DNA of 64,000 nucleotides from CAIWHR01 sp963846855 (GTDB taxonomy: Bacteria; Pseudomonadota; Gammaproteobacteria; Burkholderiales; Casimicrobiaceae), in contig CAWJXK010000008.1 in the NCBI GenBank assembly GCA_963846855.1, positions 1,860,001 through 1,924,000 on the forward strand, in the 5' to 3' direction. Below are positions 10,485-18,393 of the stretch, piece by piece (positions within the stretch are counted from its first letter, which is position 1; each line of letters begins with the position of its first letter). The notes beneath the pieces are model-generated. The model was not told where the DNA came from and searched no databases. It was given only the letters and a program-made list of their open reading frames with translations. A program made the position numbers and the translations under genes.

Positions 10485-10519
10485 AAAGGCCGGAAGCGCA
10501 TTCGCGCCGTCCGGCCTTT
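10485..10519 (-). terminator. Intercistronic hairpin/attenuator between gltI and gltJKL
   Basis: A perfect 10-bp inverted repeat, AAAGGCCGGA and TCCGGCCTTT, encloses a 15-nt loop that itself can pair (GCGC with GCGC). On the minus strand the stem is followed by a short T-rich tail (TTTCTGTT). It lies in the 117-bp gap after the binding-protein gene. Such partial terminators commonly let the periplasmic protein be made in excess over the permeases. Confidence 0.7.
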
Positions 10520-10550
10520 CACTAGCGCACAAAAGCGGCGCCCGCCCTCG

Positions 10551-11444
10551 TCATTCGACGCCCTTGTCGTTCGGATTGGCGAACGCTGCCTTGATCGCCG
10601 GCGTCTGCGGGAAGTTGAGGTTGACGCCCTTGGGCGGAATCGGGCTCGTGAACCACTTGGCGTAGATCTTGTTGATTTCGCCCGACTTCATGACGCCGCC
10701 GACCGTCTTGTCGACCAGCGCCTTGAACTGCGGGTCGTCCTTGCGCAGCATCATGCTGTACGGTTCCTGCCGAAGCGACTCGGGGATGATCATGTAGTCG
10801 CCCGGCTTGTCGGAATTCGCGATCTGGCCGGCGAGCAGGATGTCGTCCATCACGAAGGCCGACGTGCGGTCCTGCGCCAGCAGCAGGAAAGATTCCGCGT
10901 GGTCCTTGCCGTAGATTTCCTTGATCTCGACGTTGGCGGTCTTGTCGTACTTCTTGAGCAGCGGGACCGACGTCGTTCCGGAGGTCGTCGAGATCGTCTT
11001 GCCGTTGAGTTCGGCGAGCGTCTTGATGCCGGAGGACTTCTTGACCGCCGCCGTGACGTTGATCACGAAATAGGTCGGCCCGAACGACACCTGTTTCTGC
11101 CGCTCGACACTGTTGGTCGTCGACCCGCATTCGATGTCGATGTTGCCGGCCTGCAGCTGCGGAATACGGTTGCCCGAGGTCACCGGCTGCAGGCTGACCT
11201 TGAGGTTGGGCATCTTGAGGTCGGCCTTGACCGCGTCGACGATCTTCATGCAGAGGTCCATCGCGTAGCCAATGGGCTGCTGCTTGTCGTCGAGGTACGA
11301 GAACGGGATCGACGACTCCCGATAGCCGACGGTGATCGTGCCGGTATCCTTGACCTTCTTCAGCGTGCCGGTGAGATCCTGCGCATTCGCGGTCAGTGCA
11401 AATACGGCGGCCAGCGCGAATCCGGCCTTGGCGAGCAACTTCAT
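10551..11444 (-). CDS. gltI: Periplasmic glutamate/aspartate-type binding protein
   Basis: Extracellular solute-binding protein family 3, 297 residues. A signal peptide (KLLAKAGFALAAVFALTANA) is cleaved near residue 21. The mature chain starts with DLTGTLKKVKDTGTITVGYRE, followed by SIPFSYLDDKQQPIGYAMDLC, the usual ligand-domain entry. The C-terminal part KWFTSPIPPKGVNLNFP closely resembles GltI of gamma- and betaproteobacteria. A good GGAGG site precedes the ATG. First gene of gltIJKL. Confidence 0.94.
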   Translation of the reverse strand: MKLLAKAGFALAAVFALTANAQDLTGTLKKVKDTGTITVGYRESSIPFSYLDDKQQPIGYAMDLCMKIVDAVKADLKMPNLKVSLQPVTSGNRIPQLQAGNIDIECGSTTNSVERQKQVSFGPTYFVINVTAAVKKSSGIKTLAELNGKTISTTSGTTSVPLLKKYDKTANVEIKEIYGKDHAESFLLLAQDRTSAFVMDDILLAGQIANSDKPGDYMIIPESLRQEPYSMMLRKDDPQFKALVDKTVGGVMKSGEINKIYAKWFTSPIPPKGVNLNFPQTPAIKAAFANPNDKGVE

Positions 11445-11548
11445 GGTAAATCCTCCACTTGGTTTTGAATGCCTCTGCAGCCGCGGCGTCGGGTCCGGCC
11501 TCTGCGGCGCCGGTGGTCGTACGGCGACTTCAATTTCGACGGCCGCCT

Positions 11549-11579
11549 AGTGTAGCGGCGCGCCCGTCCCTTTGTCCAA
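11549..11579 (-). promoter_or_regulatory. Candidate promoter for gltI operon
   Basis: On the minus strand TTGGAC (11574-11579) is followed after 19 bp by TACACT (11549-11554), which would start transcription roughly 100 nt before gltI. The spacer is longer than ideal, so this is tentative. Confidence 0.3.
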
Positions 11580-11625
11580 CCGGAAGGCGACGTCCGGCGT
11601 GCAGGGCGCTGGCGCTGCTGCGGCT

Positions 11626-11631
11626 TATAAT
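11626..11631 (+). promoter_or_regulatory. Perfect -10 TATAAT immediately before nnr (possible leaderless start)
   Basis: TATAAT ends six bases before the nnr ATG at 11638, which would place transcription initiation at or next to the start codon. No convincing -35 hexamer is seen 16-18 bp upstream and there is no Shine-Dalgarno, both in line with a leaderless mRNA. Inferred from sequence only. Confidence 0.5.
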
Positions 11632-11637
11632 TCAGGC

Positions 11638-13131
11638 ATGGCCGCCGCAACGCCGCCCGAACCGGTCTGCCGGACCGCCGAGCTTCGCGCCATCGAGGCA
11701 GCCGCTGCGAATGACGGTCTCATGGAGCGCGCCGGACTCGCCGCCGCCGAAGTCGCGCGGGCGATGGGCGGCGAGCGCGGCGGCGCGGTGCTGGTGCTGG
11801 CCGGGCCGGGCAACAACGGCGGCGACGCGTTCGTGGTCGCACGCTGGCTGCGCCAGTGGTTTTACGACGTCACGGTCGTCTTTCGCGCCGATGCGGCGCG
11901 CCTTCCCGCCGATGCCGCAACCGCCCTCGCGGCGTTTCGAGCTGCCGGCGGGACGACGGCCGATGCGATTCCGTCGACGTGGCGGGGAACGCTGATCGTC
12001 GATGGCCTCTTCGGCATCGGACTCGCGCGTGCGCCGTCCGCCGATTACGCGGCGATGATCGAATGGGTCAACGCGTCGCGCACACCGGTTCTCGCGCTCG
12101 ACGTTCCGAGCGGGCTCGACGCCGAGACCGGATGCGCTTTCGCGCCGGCAATTCACGCGACCGCGACCGCGACCTTCATCGCATTGAAGCCCGGGCTGCT
12201 CACCGGCGACGGCGTCGATCGCTGCGGCCGCATTTCCGTGCACTCGCTCGGGCTCAGCGCGGAAGTCGACGCTGCGGCTCGCGGGCATCGCCTCGAGTGG
12301 CTATCCGTTTCGAAGGCGTTGCCCGACGTGCTGCGCCGGCGCGTGCGCAACGTGCACAAGGGAACGTTCGGCACACTCGGCATCGTCGGCGGCGCGCGTG
12401 GGATGATCGGCGCGCCGCTGCTCGCCGGACGCGCGGCGCTCAACACGGGCGCCGGCAAGGTCTGGACCGGATTCGCGGCCGCCGAGTTTCCTGCCGTGGA
12501 TTGGACGACGCCGGAATTGATGCTGCGTACGGCGGACCAGGTGCTCGGCGCTGGCGCCGACGCGCTCGCCTGCGGCACCGGACTCGGGACCGACGCTGTG
12601 GCGAAATCGCTCGTTGCGCGCGCCGTCGCGGAAGCCGTCCCGCTGGTGCTCGACGCCGACGCGCTCAACCTCATCGCATCTGACAAATCGCTCGCGCAGG
12701 CGGTCGCAAGACGCACGGCGCCGACGATCGTCACGCCGCATCCCGCCGAGGCGGCGCGCCTGCTCGGCATGACCGTCGACGAGGTTCAGGCGGATCGGCT
12801 CGGAGCCGCGCAAGCGCTTTCGGACACGCTCCACGCGTCGGTCGTCGTCAAGGGCGCGGGCAGCGTGCTGGCGCATCCCGATGGCACATGGGACATCAAC
12901 GCATCCGGCAATCCGGGCCTCGCCAGCGCGGGGTCAGGCGACGTCCTGACCGGATTCGTGGCGGCGTTGCTGGCGCAGCGGATCGACGCCGCGACCGCGC
13001 TTCGCATCGGCGTGTGCCTGCATGGCGCGGCGGCCGATGCCTGTGTCGCGGCCGGCGCCGGCCCGCTCGGCCTGACCGCCAGCGAGCTCATCCCCGCGGC
13101 GCGCACGCTGCTCAACGATGCCGTACGCTGA
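11638..13131 (+). CDS. nnr: Bifunctional NAD(P)H-hydrate epimerase / ADP-dependent NAD(P)H-hydrate dehydratase
   Basis: Metabolite-repair enzyme (497 residues) that reverses hydration damage of NADH/NADPH. The N-terminal YjeF domain carries GPGNNGGDAFVVARWL and DVPSGLDAETG. The C-terminal ribokinase-like dehydratase domain carries HKGTFGTLGIVGGARGM, GTGLGTD, TPHPAEAARLL and the phosphate-binding GSGDVLTGFVAALLAQ. The fused length is usual for bacterial Nnr. The ATG at 11638 was chosen over one 66 bp upstream because YjeF domains begin with TAELRAIE shortly after it and the -10 element lies directly in front. Divergent from gltI. Confidence 0.93.
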   Translation: MAAATPPEPVCRTAELRAIEAAAANDGLMERAGLAAAEVARAMGGERGGAVLVLAGPGNNGGDAFVVARWLRQWFYDVTVVFRADAARLPADAATALAAFRAAGGTTADAIPSTWRGTLIVDGLFGIGLARAPSADYAAMIEWVNASRTPVLALDVPSGLDAETGCAFAPAIHATATATFIALKPGLLTGDGVDRCGRISVHSLGLSAEVDAAARGHRLEWLSVSKALPDVLRRRVRNVHKGTFGTLGIVGGARGMIGAPLLAGRAALNTGAGKVWTGFAAAEFPAVDWTTPELMLRTADQVLGAGADALACGTGLGTDAVAKSLVARAVAEAVPLVLDADALNLIASDKSLAQAVARRTAPTIVTPHPAEAARLLGMTVDEVQADRLGAAQALSDTLHASVVVKGAGSVLAHPDGTWDINASGNPGLASAGSGDVLTGFVAALLAQRIDAATALRIGVCLHGAAADACVAAGAGPLGLTASELIPAARTLLNDAVR

Positions 13132-13175
13132 GTCCTTCGGCCTGCCCCCTTAACGCGGGCATCATTACCGGCCGT

Positions 13176-14150
13176 TCAGGGCAGCAGCACCGTCGCGCCG
13201 GTCGTCGCGCGCGATTCGAGTGCACGATGCGCCTCAGCCGCATCCTTGAGCGCGAAGGTCTGGCGCGGCTCGCTGACGATCTTCCCGGACAGGACGAGCT
13301 CGAACAGCTCGGCCGCCATCGCCGTCAGGTCCTCGCGCTTCGCCGCGTAGTTCGCGAGGGTCGGCCGAGTCGCGTACAGCGAGCCCTTCTGCGACAGCAG
13401 GAGAATGTCGAACGCCGGGACCGCGCCCGACGAATTGCCGAAGCTCACCCACAGGCCGCGCGGCGAGATGCAATCGAGCGACGCCGGGTAGGTGTCCTTG
13501 CCGATCGCGTCGTAGACCACGGGAACGCCCTTGCCGCCGGTCAGCGCCTTCACCCGCTCGACGAAATTCTCGCGCGTGTACACGATCGTGTGCGTGCAGC
13601 CGCTGGCCTTCGCGAGCGCAGCCTTCGCGTCGGACCCGACCGTGCCGATCATCGTCACGCCGAGCGCCCTCGCCCATTGGCACGCGATGAGACCCACGCC
13701 TCCGGCCGCCGCATGGAATAGGATCGTGTCGCCGGACTTGAGCTTGTGGGTCTGGCGAAACAGGTATTGAACGGTGAGCCCCTTCAGCATCAGCGTCGCG
13801 GCGGCGCGGTCCGAGATTCCGTCGGGCAGCCGGACCAGCCGGTCGGCCGGCATCACGCGTGACTCGCTGTACGCGCCGACCGGCCCGCCGCAATACGCGA
13901 CGCGGTCGTGCGGCTTCACCCAGTCGACGCCGGCGCCCACCGCCTCGACCACGCCGGCCGCCTCGCCGCCGATCCCCGACGGCAGCGCGAGCTTGTAGAG
14001 ACCGCTGCGATGATAGGTGTCGATGTAGTTGACGCCGATGGCCGTGTGACGCACCCGCGCTTCGCCCGGGCCCGGATCGCCGACGGCGACCGCCTCCCAG
14101 GCGAGGACTTCGGGACCGCCGGTGGAATGAATGCGGATGGCGTTGGGCAT
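13176..14150 (-). CDS. qor: NADPH:quinone oxidoreductase, zeta-crystallin type
   Basis: Medium-chain dehydrogenase/reductase superfamily protein of 324 residues that reduces quinones with NADPH. The N-terminal segment has GPGEARVRHTAIGVNYIDTYHRSGLY, a hallmark of QOR, and the Rossmann motif is AAAGGVGLIACQWA. No zinc-ligand cysteine pattern of alcohol dehydrogenases is visible. The start at 14150 has a strong GAGGAGA site upstream; longer in-frame extension would run into the DUF190 gene. Convergent with nnr, with 44 bp between stops. Confidence 0.93.
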   Translation of the reverse strand: MPNAIRIHSTGGPEVLAWEAVAVGDPGPGEARVRHTAIGVNYIDTYHRSGLYKLALPSGIGGEAAGVVEAVGAGVDWVKPHDRVAYCGGPVGAYSESRVMPADRLVRLPDGISDRAAATLMLKGLTVQYLFRQTHKLKSGDTILFHAAAGGVGLIACQWARALGVTMIGTVGSDAKAALAKASGCTHTIVYTRENFVERVKALTGGKGVPVVYDAIGKDTYPASLDCISPRGLWVSFGNSSGAVPAFDILLLSQKGSLYATRPTLANYAAKREDLTAMAAELFELVLSGKIVSEPRQTFALKDAAEAHRALESRATTGATVLLP

Positions 14151-14266
14151 GTCGGTCTCTCCTCGCGGGAATCCGTGAAGTCTACCGGACATCCCGACCA
14201 TCGCCCGCGCACCGCTCACGCGTACAGCGGCACGGCATCCCGCAGAGCGCGGCCGCGCCGATCCGG

Positions 14267-14588
14267 TCAGCGGTCGCCCTCGATCACGCCGAACTCCGCG
14301 GCAACGCGCGTGTAGAACACGCTGACGCGCTCGCGTCTCAGGAGGTCGAGAAGCGCGTCCGCCTCGGCAACGGTGAGCACGAACTCGACCTGCACCGTCA
14401 TGTCCGCAGCCAGCTCGAAGAAGTGCTCCTCGTGCAGGATGCCGTGGCGCCCGAATCCGGCAATCGCACGGAACGCCGAGCCGCCGTGAATGCCCGCCTT
14501 CTGCCTGCTCGAGCAGCCACTCAACAAAGAAGATATGGCCATGCTTGCGGTTTTCGTGCACGTAGAAGCGCAGAAGCGTGCCGTTCAT
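14267..14588 (-). CDS. DUF190 family protein, frameshifted in this sequence
   Basis: Small cytoplasmic protein of about 106 residues of the DUF190 family, often found beside crcB/fluC and thought to take part in fluoride or ion homeostasis. The first part reads MNGTLLRFYVHENRKHGHIFFVEWLLEQA; at about position 14502 the frame changes by one base and the family sequence continues with KAGIHGGSAFRAIAGFGRHG and ends VAAEFGVIEGDR. A GGAGG site lies upstream of the ATG. It follows crcB by 100 bp on the same strand and so should be under the same fluoride riboswitch. The GlnB-like fold of the family is known; its function is not established. Confidence 0.85.
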
Positions 14589-14688
14589 GCCTTGACCTCC
14601 GCAGGGCCATTGTTTTGCACGGCCGCGAGTTGTCGGCCTCCCGCAATCGCTCGCGGACGCGCCCTTCGGCTTGGCTCGCCCCGTCCGC

Positions 14689-15083
14689 TCATGACGTCCC
14701 CCAGAGGTATAGTGCGCGGACGAGCAGGATGCCGAAGATCGTCATCGCGATCGAGCCGACGACAGCGCCGCCATCGCCATGGCGCCCCACGCCAGTTCTC
14801 TGCGCATCAGCAGCGTGACGATTTCCGCCGAGAACGTCGAGAACGTCGTGAGACCGCCGAGAAATCCGGTGGTCACGAGCAGGCGCAACTCCGGCGACAT
14901 CACGGCGTGCCGCGTCAGCAGCTCCATGGCGAAGCCCATCAGGAGACCACCGGAAAGATTCGCGGCCAGCGTGCCGAGGGGAAGCGTGGGAAAGACCGGG
15001 TTGAGGAGGATGCCGAGGCCCCACCGCAGCCACGCGCCCACAGCCGCGCCGCCGCCCACCGCAAGAATTCCGCCCCAAGGCAT
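14689..15083 (-). CDS. crcB: Fluoride exporter CrcB/FluC, frameshifted in this sequence
   Basis: Dual-topology four-helix fluoride channel of the inner membrane. The first part (ILAVGGGAAVGAWLRWGLG, LGTLAANLSGGLLMGF, TTGFLGGLTTFSTFSAE) contains the conserved GxxxRy, asparagine and TTFSTFS pore motifs. Near 14765-14775 one base appears to be missing and the last helix continues in another frame as VVGSIAMTIFGILLVRALYLWG. With the frame restored the protein has about 131 residues, normal for CrcB. The start at 15083 has a GGGAGA site. The fluoride riboswitch about 110 nt upstream confirms the function by context. Confidence 0.92.
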
Positions 15084-15189
15084 GCAATTCTCCCGCGCGC
15101 GCAACGCGACGCGCCGATCATTCAATCAGCCGTGACGGGCGCAGGATTCCTGGAAAGAAGCCTACCGCGCCACCGCGTACCGGGTGTTA

Positions 15190-15278
15190 CGGGTAGGCAT
15201 CATCAGCCTTGCGGCGGTTGGCGGGTCTCCGAACGAGGAAATTCCGGAAGCCCGAAGAGGAGGAATGCCATCTCCCTG
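15190..15278 (-). promoter_or_regulatory. Fluoride riboswitch (crcB motif)
   Basis: On the minus strand the leader contains GGAGATGGCATTCCTCC at its 5' side, then a variable hairpin, then AACCGCCGC, and finally CTGATGATGCCTAC at its 3' side (ending at 15193). These are the conserved blocks of the fluoride-sensing crcB RNA: G-rich strand with GATGG, AACCGCC and CUGAUG..GCCUAC, arranged in the right order and spacing. It precedes the crcB start by about 110 nt. In known examples fluoride binding turns the downstream genes on. Recognised by eye from the consensus, not by a covariance search. Confidence 0.9.
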
Positions 15279-15345
15279 CGTCGAAGTATAGTCGGGCCGG
15301 CACACCGCCGCAATATTCCGCGTGCGGCGCAGCATCGCCGTCCGC

Positions 15346-15651
15346 TTATTGCGCGCGCTTCCTGATCGATGCCTTCAGCGCTGCGATCTCCGCGGCCACG
15401 GTATTGCCGTGCGGCAGCGGCCGGTGCGCGCGCCGGTACCAGTATTTGGCATTCTCGAGGTCGCCCTCGATGAGATGGACGATGCCATGCGCCCAGCAGC
15501 CCTGCTCGGTGACGTCCTTCTGCACCAGCAAATGCGCCGCTTCCCATTGGCCGGCTTCGAGATGCCGCACCGCCTTCGCGATGACCGAGTCAGTCGCGGG
15601 TATGCGGCGCGCCCGCGGCTCTGCGGCGCGCGTGGATTGCGTTGTCCTCAT
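15346..15651 (-). CDS. Conserved hypothetical protein, TPR-like helical
   Basis: Protein of 101 residues. The central part AVRHLEAGQWEAAHLLVQKD and AHGIVHLIEGDLENAKYWYRRA has the amphipathic helix pairing and the W/A/Y pattern of tetratricopeptide-like repeats. No catalytic motif, signal peptide or membrane segment is seen. The arginine-rich N-terminal 20 residues look disordered and the true start may be further in. It lies between the riboswitch and the sugar kinase gene on the same strand, 12 bp upstream of the latter's end. Function unknown. Confidence 0.65.
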   Translation of the reverse strand: MRTTQSTRAAEPRARRIPATDSVIAKAVRHLEAGQWEAAHLLVQKDVTEQGCWAHGIVHLIEGDLENAKYWYRRAHRPLPHGNTVAAEIAALKASIRKRAQ

Positions 15652-15663
15652 GGTGCTCCCCCC

Positions 15664-16605
15664 TCAAGCGGTTGCCGAACCCAGAAGTTTACGCACTTCG
15701 GCGTCGCGTGGCAGCGGGGCCACGGCCCCGAAGCCGGTCGTCGCCAGCGCCGCCGCCGCGTTGGCGTAGCGCGCCGCGGCGAACGGCGTGTCGCCGTCGA
15801 GAATGCGCACCGCGAACGCGCCGTCGAAGCAGTCGCCCGCGCCCGTCGCGTCGATGCAGTCGACACGATGCCCGGCCACCTGCTCGCGCTTGCGCCCGTC
15901 CGAAACCACGACGCCTTCGGCGCCGCATTTGAGCGCCACCACCGGCGCGCCCAGCGCGTGGCACCAATCGATGATCGCCGCGGCCTCGGCGTAACCGGAA
16001 AGAAGCTTCGCCTCGTCGTAGCTCGGCAGGAACCAGTCGCACTGGCCGATCGTTGCCATGATCACCGCGCGGGCGCGCGCCACCGGCCAGAGCTTCGCCC
16101 GGAAATTGGGATCGTAGGAGACCCGCGTGCCGGAAGCGCCGGCCGCGGCCACGGCCGCGAACACGGTGTCGCAGGCGCCCGCGCTGATCGCCTGGCTGAT
16201 GCCGGACACGTGCAGCACGCGAGCGCTGCGCACGAGCTCGTGCGGCAGCGTCTCGGGCTGCATCCGCGATGCGGCCGACCCCGCACGCAGATACGAGAAT
16301 TCATGTCCGGAAGGCCCATGGGTCACGAAGTAGACGCCGGTGGGCGCGCCCGGATCGACCGCCACACCGCGTGTGTCGACGCCTTCGCGCTGCCAGAGCT
16401 CGTGCAGCATGCGGCCGAAGGCGTCGTCGCCGACCCGCGTGACGAATCCCGCGGTGCCGCGATTGCCGAGAAGACGCGCGGCGGCGATCGCCATGTTGGA
16501 CGTGTCGCCGCCGAAGCCGCGGAGGTACTGATCGGGCGCGTCCGCACGCGCCTGATTGAACTCGACCATCGCCTCGCCGAGGGCGAGGACGTCCAGCGCC
16601 GGCAT
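15664..16605 (-). CDS. kdgK: PfkB-family sugar kinase, probable 2-keto-3-deoxygluconate kinase
   Basis: Carbohydrate kinase of 313 residues. The N-terminal substrate loop LRGFGGDTSNMAIAAARL and the C-terminal PfkB signature DATGAGDCFDGAF with the catalytic aspartate are both present. YFVTHGPSGHEFSYLRAGSAAS and SYDPNFRAKLW are typical for KdgK. Phosphorylation of 2-keto-3-deoxy sugar acids is inferred from these features and from the dgoA-dgoK neighbours. A second kinase (DgoK) for the galacto epimer is encoded just upstream, so this one may take KDG or have relaxed specificity. G-rich site before the ATG. Confidence 0.83.
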   Translation of the reverse strand: MPALDVLALGEAMVEFNQARADAPDQYLRGFGGDTSNMAIAAARLLGNRGTAGFVTRVGDDAFGRMLHELWQREGVDTRGVAVDPGAPTGVYFVTHGPSGHEFSYLRAGSAASRMQPETLPHELVRSARVLHVSGISQAISAGACDTVFAAVAAAGASGTRVSYDPNFRAKLWPVARARAVIMATIGQCDWFLPSYDEAKLLSGYAEAAAIIDWCHALGAPVVALKCGAEGVVVSDGRKREQVAGHRVDCIDATGAGDCFDGAFAVRILDGDTPFAAARYANAAAALATTGFGAVAPLPRDAEVRKLLGSATA

Positions 16606-16636
16606 CCGCCGCCCCCCGTCTCCCGCGGACGTCCGG

Positions 16637-16705
16637 TCAGCCTCGCTGGAAGAAATGGGTCGGCCCGAGCGTCAGCGCGGCAAATATTTCTTGTCGTTTT
16701 TCCAT
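16637..16705 (-). CDS. Possible 22-residue micropeptide between dgoA and kdgK
   Basis: A short frame encoding MEKRQEIFAALTLGPTHFFQ plus two more residues lies in the 130-bp gap between the aldolase and kinase genes on the same strand. A G-rich ribosome site (GGGGGAAG) is placed about 5-8 nt before the ATG. Local AT content is higher than that of the surrounding genes. I recognise no family. It could be a real small protein, a translational coupling leader for the kinase, or chance. Confidence 0.3.
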   Translation of the reverse strand: MEKRQEIFAALTLGPTHFFQRG

Positions 16706-16735
16706 CTGGACTTCCCCCTGGAAGCACTGCGCAAA

Positions 16736-17368
16736 TCAGTGGGCCCGGGCCGCCCGCCACGCCTCTCCAAACCGCGCGGCCTGCGCCCTGACCTCGTCCG
16801 CCGGCATTCCCGGGCGGTAGAGATTCGATCCGGTGCCAAATCCCGACGCTCCCGCCGCAACGTATGCGGCCATGTTGTCGGGCCGGATGCCGCCGACCGG
16901 AAACACGAGCGTACCGGAAGGAAGCACCGCGCGCCAAGCCTTGAGGACCGGTGGCGGCAGCGCCTCGGCAGGAAACATCTTGATGCCGTCCGCACCGGCG
17001 GCAAGCGCGGCGAACGCTTCGGTCGGCGTGGTGGCGCCAGGGAGGCAGATCATCCGCTGGCGCTTCGCCTCGCGCACCACCGCGACATCGCCGTGAGGCA
17101 TCACGATGAGACGGCCGCCTGCGGCATGGACGCGGGTGACGTCCTCCATCGACAACACCGTGCCGGCGCCGACCAGGCAGGTGCCGCCATACGTCGCGGC
17201 GAGTGCCGCAATCGACTCGAACGGCTGCGGCGAATTGAGCGGCACCTCGAGGATGCGAAAGCCTTCGGCGACGAGGGCGTCGGCGACGGCCGGAATCTCG
17301 GCGGGCGTGATGCCGCGCAGCACTGCGACCAACGGCAGCGGGTCGAGATAATCCGCAATCGATTGCAT
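16736..17368 (-). CDS. dgoA: 2-dehydro-3-deoxy-6-phosphogalactonate aldolase
   Basis: Class I aldolase of 210 residues that cleaves KDPGal to pyruvate and glyceraldehyde 3-phosphate (De Ley-Doudoroff pathway). LVAVLRGITPAEIPA and EVPLNSPQPFESI match DgoA/Eda; the Schiff-base lysine is in GADGIKMFPAEAL and the phosphate-binding segment is GSNLYRPG. FPVGGIRPDNM distinguishes it as DgoA-like. The adjacent dgoK supplies its substrate; gap 15 bp. Confidence 0.92.
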   Translation of the reverse strand: MQSIADYLDPLPLVAVLRGITPAEIPAVADALVAEGFRILEVPLNSPQPFESIAALAATYGGTCLVGAGTVLSMEDVTRVHAAGGRLIVMPHGDVAVVREAKRQRMICLPGATTPTEAFAALAAGADGIKMFPAEALPPPVLKAWRAVLPSGTLVFPVGGIRPDNMAAYVAAGASGFGTGSNLYRPGMPADEVRAQAARFGEAWRAARAH

Positions 17369-17383
17369 TCGCGAATGCTCCTT

Positions 17384-18301
17384 TCAGCGCACGAGGCCGG
17401 CTTGCGTCGCGATGGCCCACAGCCCACGGGCGGCCGCCGCAGCAGGCGCCGCGTCGACGGCTACACCCGCATCCGCCAGCGCGACAGCATAACGCGTGCA
17501 CAGTGCGCTCGCGCCGATCAGCGTCGCGCGATCCACCGCGACACCGGATTGTCGCGCCCATTCGACGCCGGCGCCGGTCTCGCTGCCGATCAGGAGCCCG
17601 GAGAGATAATCCGCTACCGCGCTGGTATCGAGTTCGCCGGCGAGCGCCAGCGTACGTGCCCCGAAAAGCCGGTGCAGCAACGCGCCGGGAACTCCGGCAT
17701 GGCGCGCGGCGCTCACGCCGCGCCGAAATTCTTCGTCGCCCGCCGCCGCGCCTTCGGTCGCCATCATGCGGCCGAGGATGCTGTGATCCTTGAGGACGGC
17801 GAAAACCTCGCCGGTCATGAACGTCGCGAAGCGCTCGATGCGCCCGCTCCGCACGACCGCCCACTTGCTGTGCGTGCCGGGCAGCACCGCGAGCGTCTCG
17901 CCCGTGCCGTCGGCCAGCGCGCCGACGATCTGCGTCTCCTCGCCGCGCATCACGTCGGGAATCCCTTCGGCGTCGCGACAGCGGACGCCGGCGACGATCG
18001 CGAGGGACCCGTCCGGCGTGCTCGCAAGCGACCGGGCGAGGTCGTCCCGCCCGGCGGGGCAGTCGAGATACGGCGCCTCGATCCAGCCCTGCCGGCTGCC
18101 GATCATTCCGCTCGCGATGCGCGGCGCGGCAATGTCCCTCCAGTCGCCCTGCAGCGACTGCAGCGCCGCCGCGAATGCGCCGTCGCGGATCTGCTGGATG
18201 CCGAGCGGAGACTTGCGGGTCTCGAGGATTTCGCCTGCGCCGGACAGGCGGTAGGCACGTGCGGACGTCGTGCCCCAGTCGATCGCGACGAGCGCGGTCA
18301 C
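17384..18301 (-). CDS. dgoK: 2-dehydro-3-deoxygalactonokinase
   Basis: Kinase of 305 residues phosphorylating 2-keto-3-deoxygalactonate. Signature segments are VAIDWGTTSARAYRL, SGMIGSRQGW, LPGTHSKWAVV, FMTGEVFAVLKDHSILGRMM and LLIGSETGAG. The GTG at 18301 (VTALVAIDWG) was chosen because it aligns with the N terminus of E. coli DgoK; longer in-frame starts would run into moaE. An alternative GTG lies at 18316. No strong Shine-Dalgarno. First gene of the sugar-acid unit dgoK-dgoA-kdgK. Confidence 0.9.
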   Translation of the reverse strand: MTALVAIDWGTTSARAYRLSGAGEILETRKSPLGIQQIRDGAFAAALQSLQGDWRDIAAPRIASGMIGSRQGWIEAPYLDCPAGRDDLARSLASTPDGSLAIVAGVRCRDAEGIPDVMRGEETQIVGALADGTGETLAVLPGTHSKWAVVRSGRIERFATFMTGEVFAVLKDHSILGRMMATEGAAAGDEEFRRGVSAARHAGVPGALLHRLFGARTLALAGELDTSAVADYLSGLLIGSETGAGVEWARQSGVAVDRATLIGASALCTRYAVALADAGVAVDAAPAAAAARGLWAIATQAGLVR

Positions 18302-18393
18302 GCGCGCGTCCGGCACCAGGATGGAACGCGAATTCGCGCGCGCGGTCCGCACGCCGGCTGGGGACGCCGGGCCATCGGCGGACTCGCCACCGG

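Noticed and set aside
8703..11468. Very long open frame antisense to the glt operon, and similar ones over cusBA (about 23395-26199) and the ferredoxin genes (for example 29837-31942)
   Set aside because: Arg/Asp/His-rich low-complexity translations lying exactly opposite well-conserved genes; a normal by-product of high-GC codon usage.
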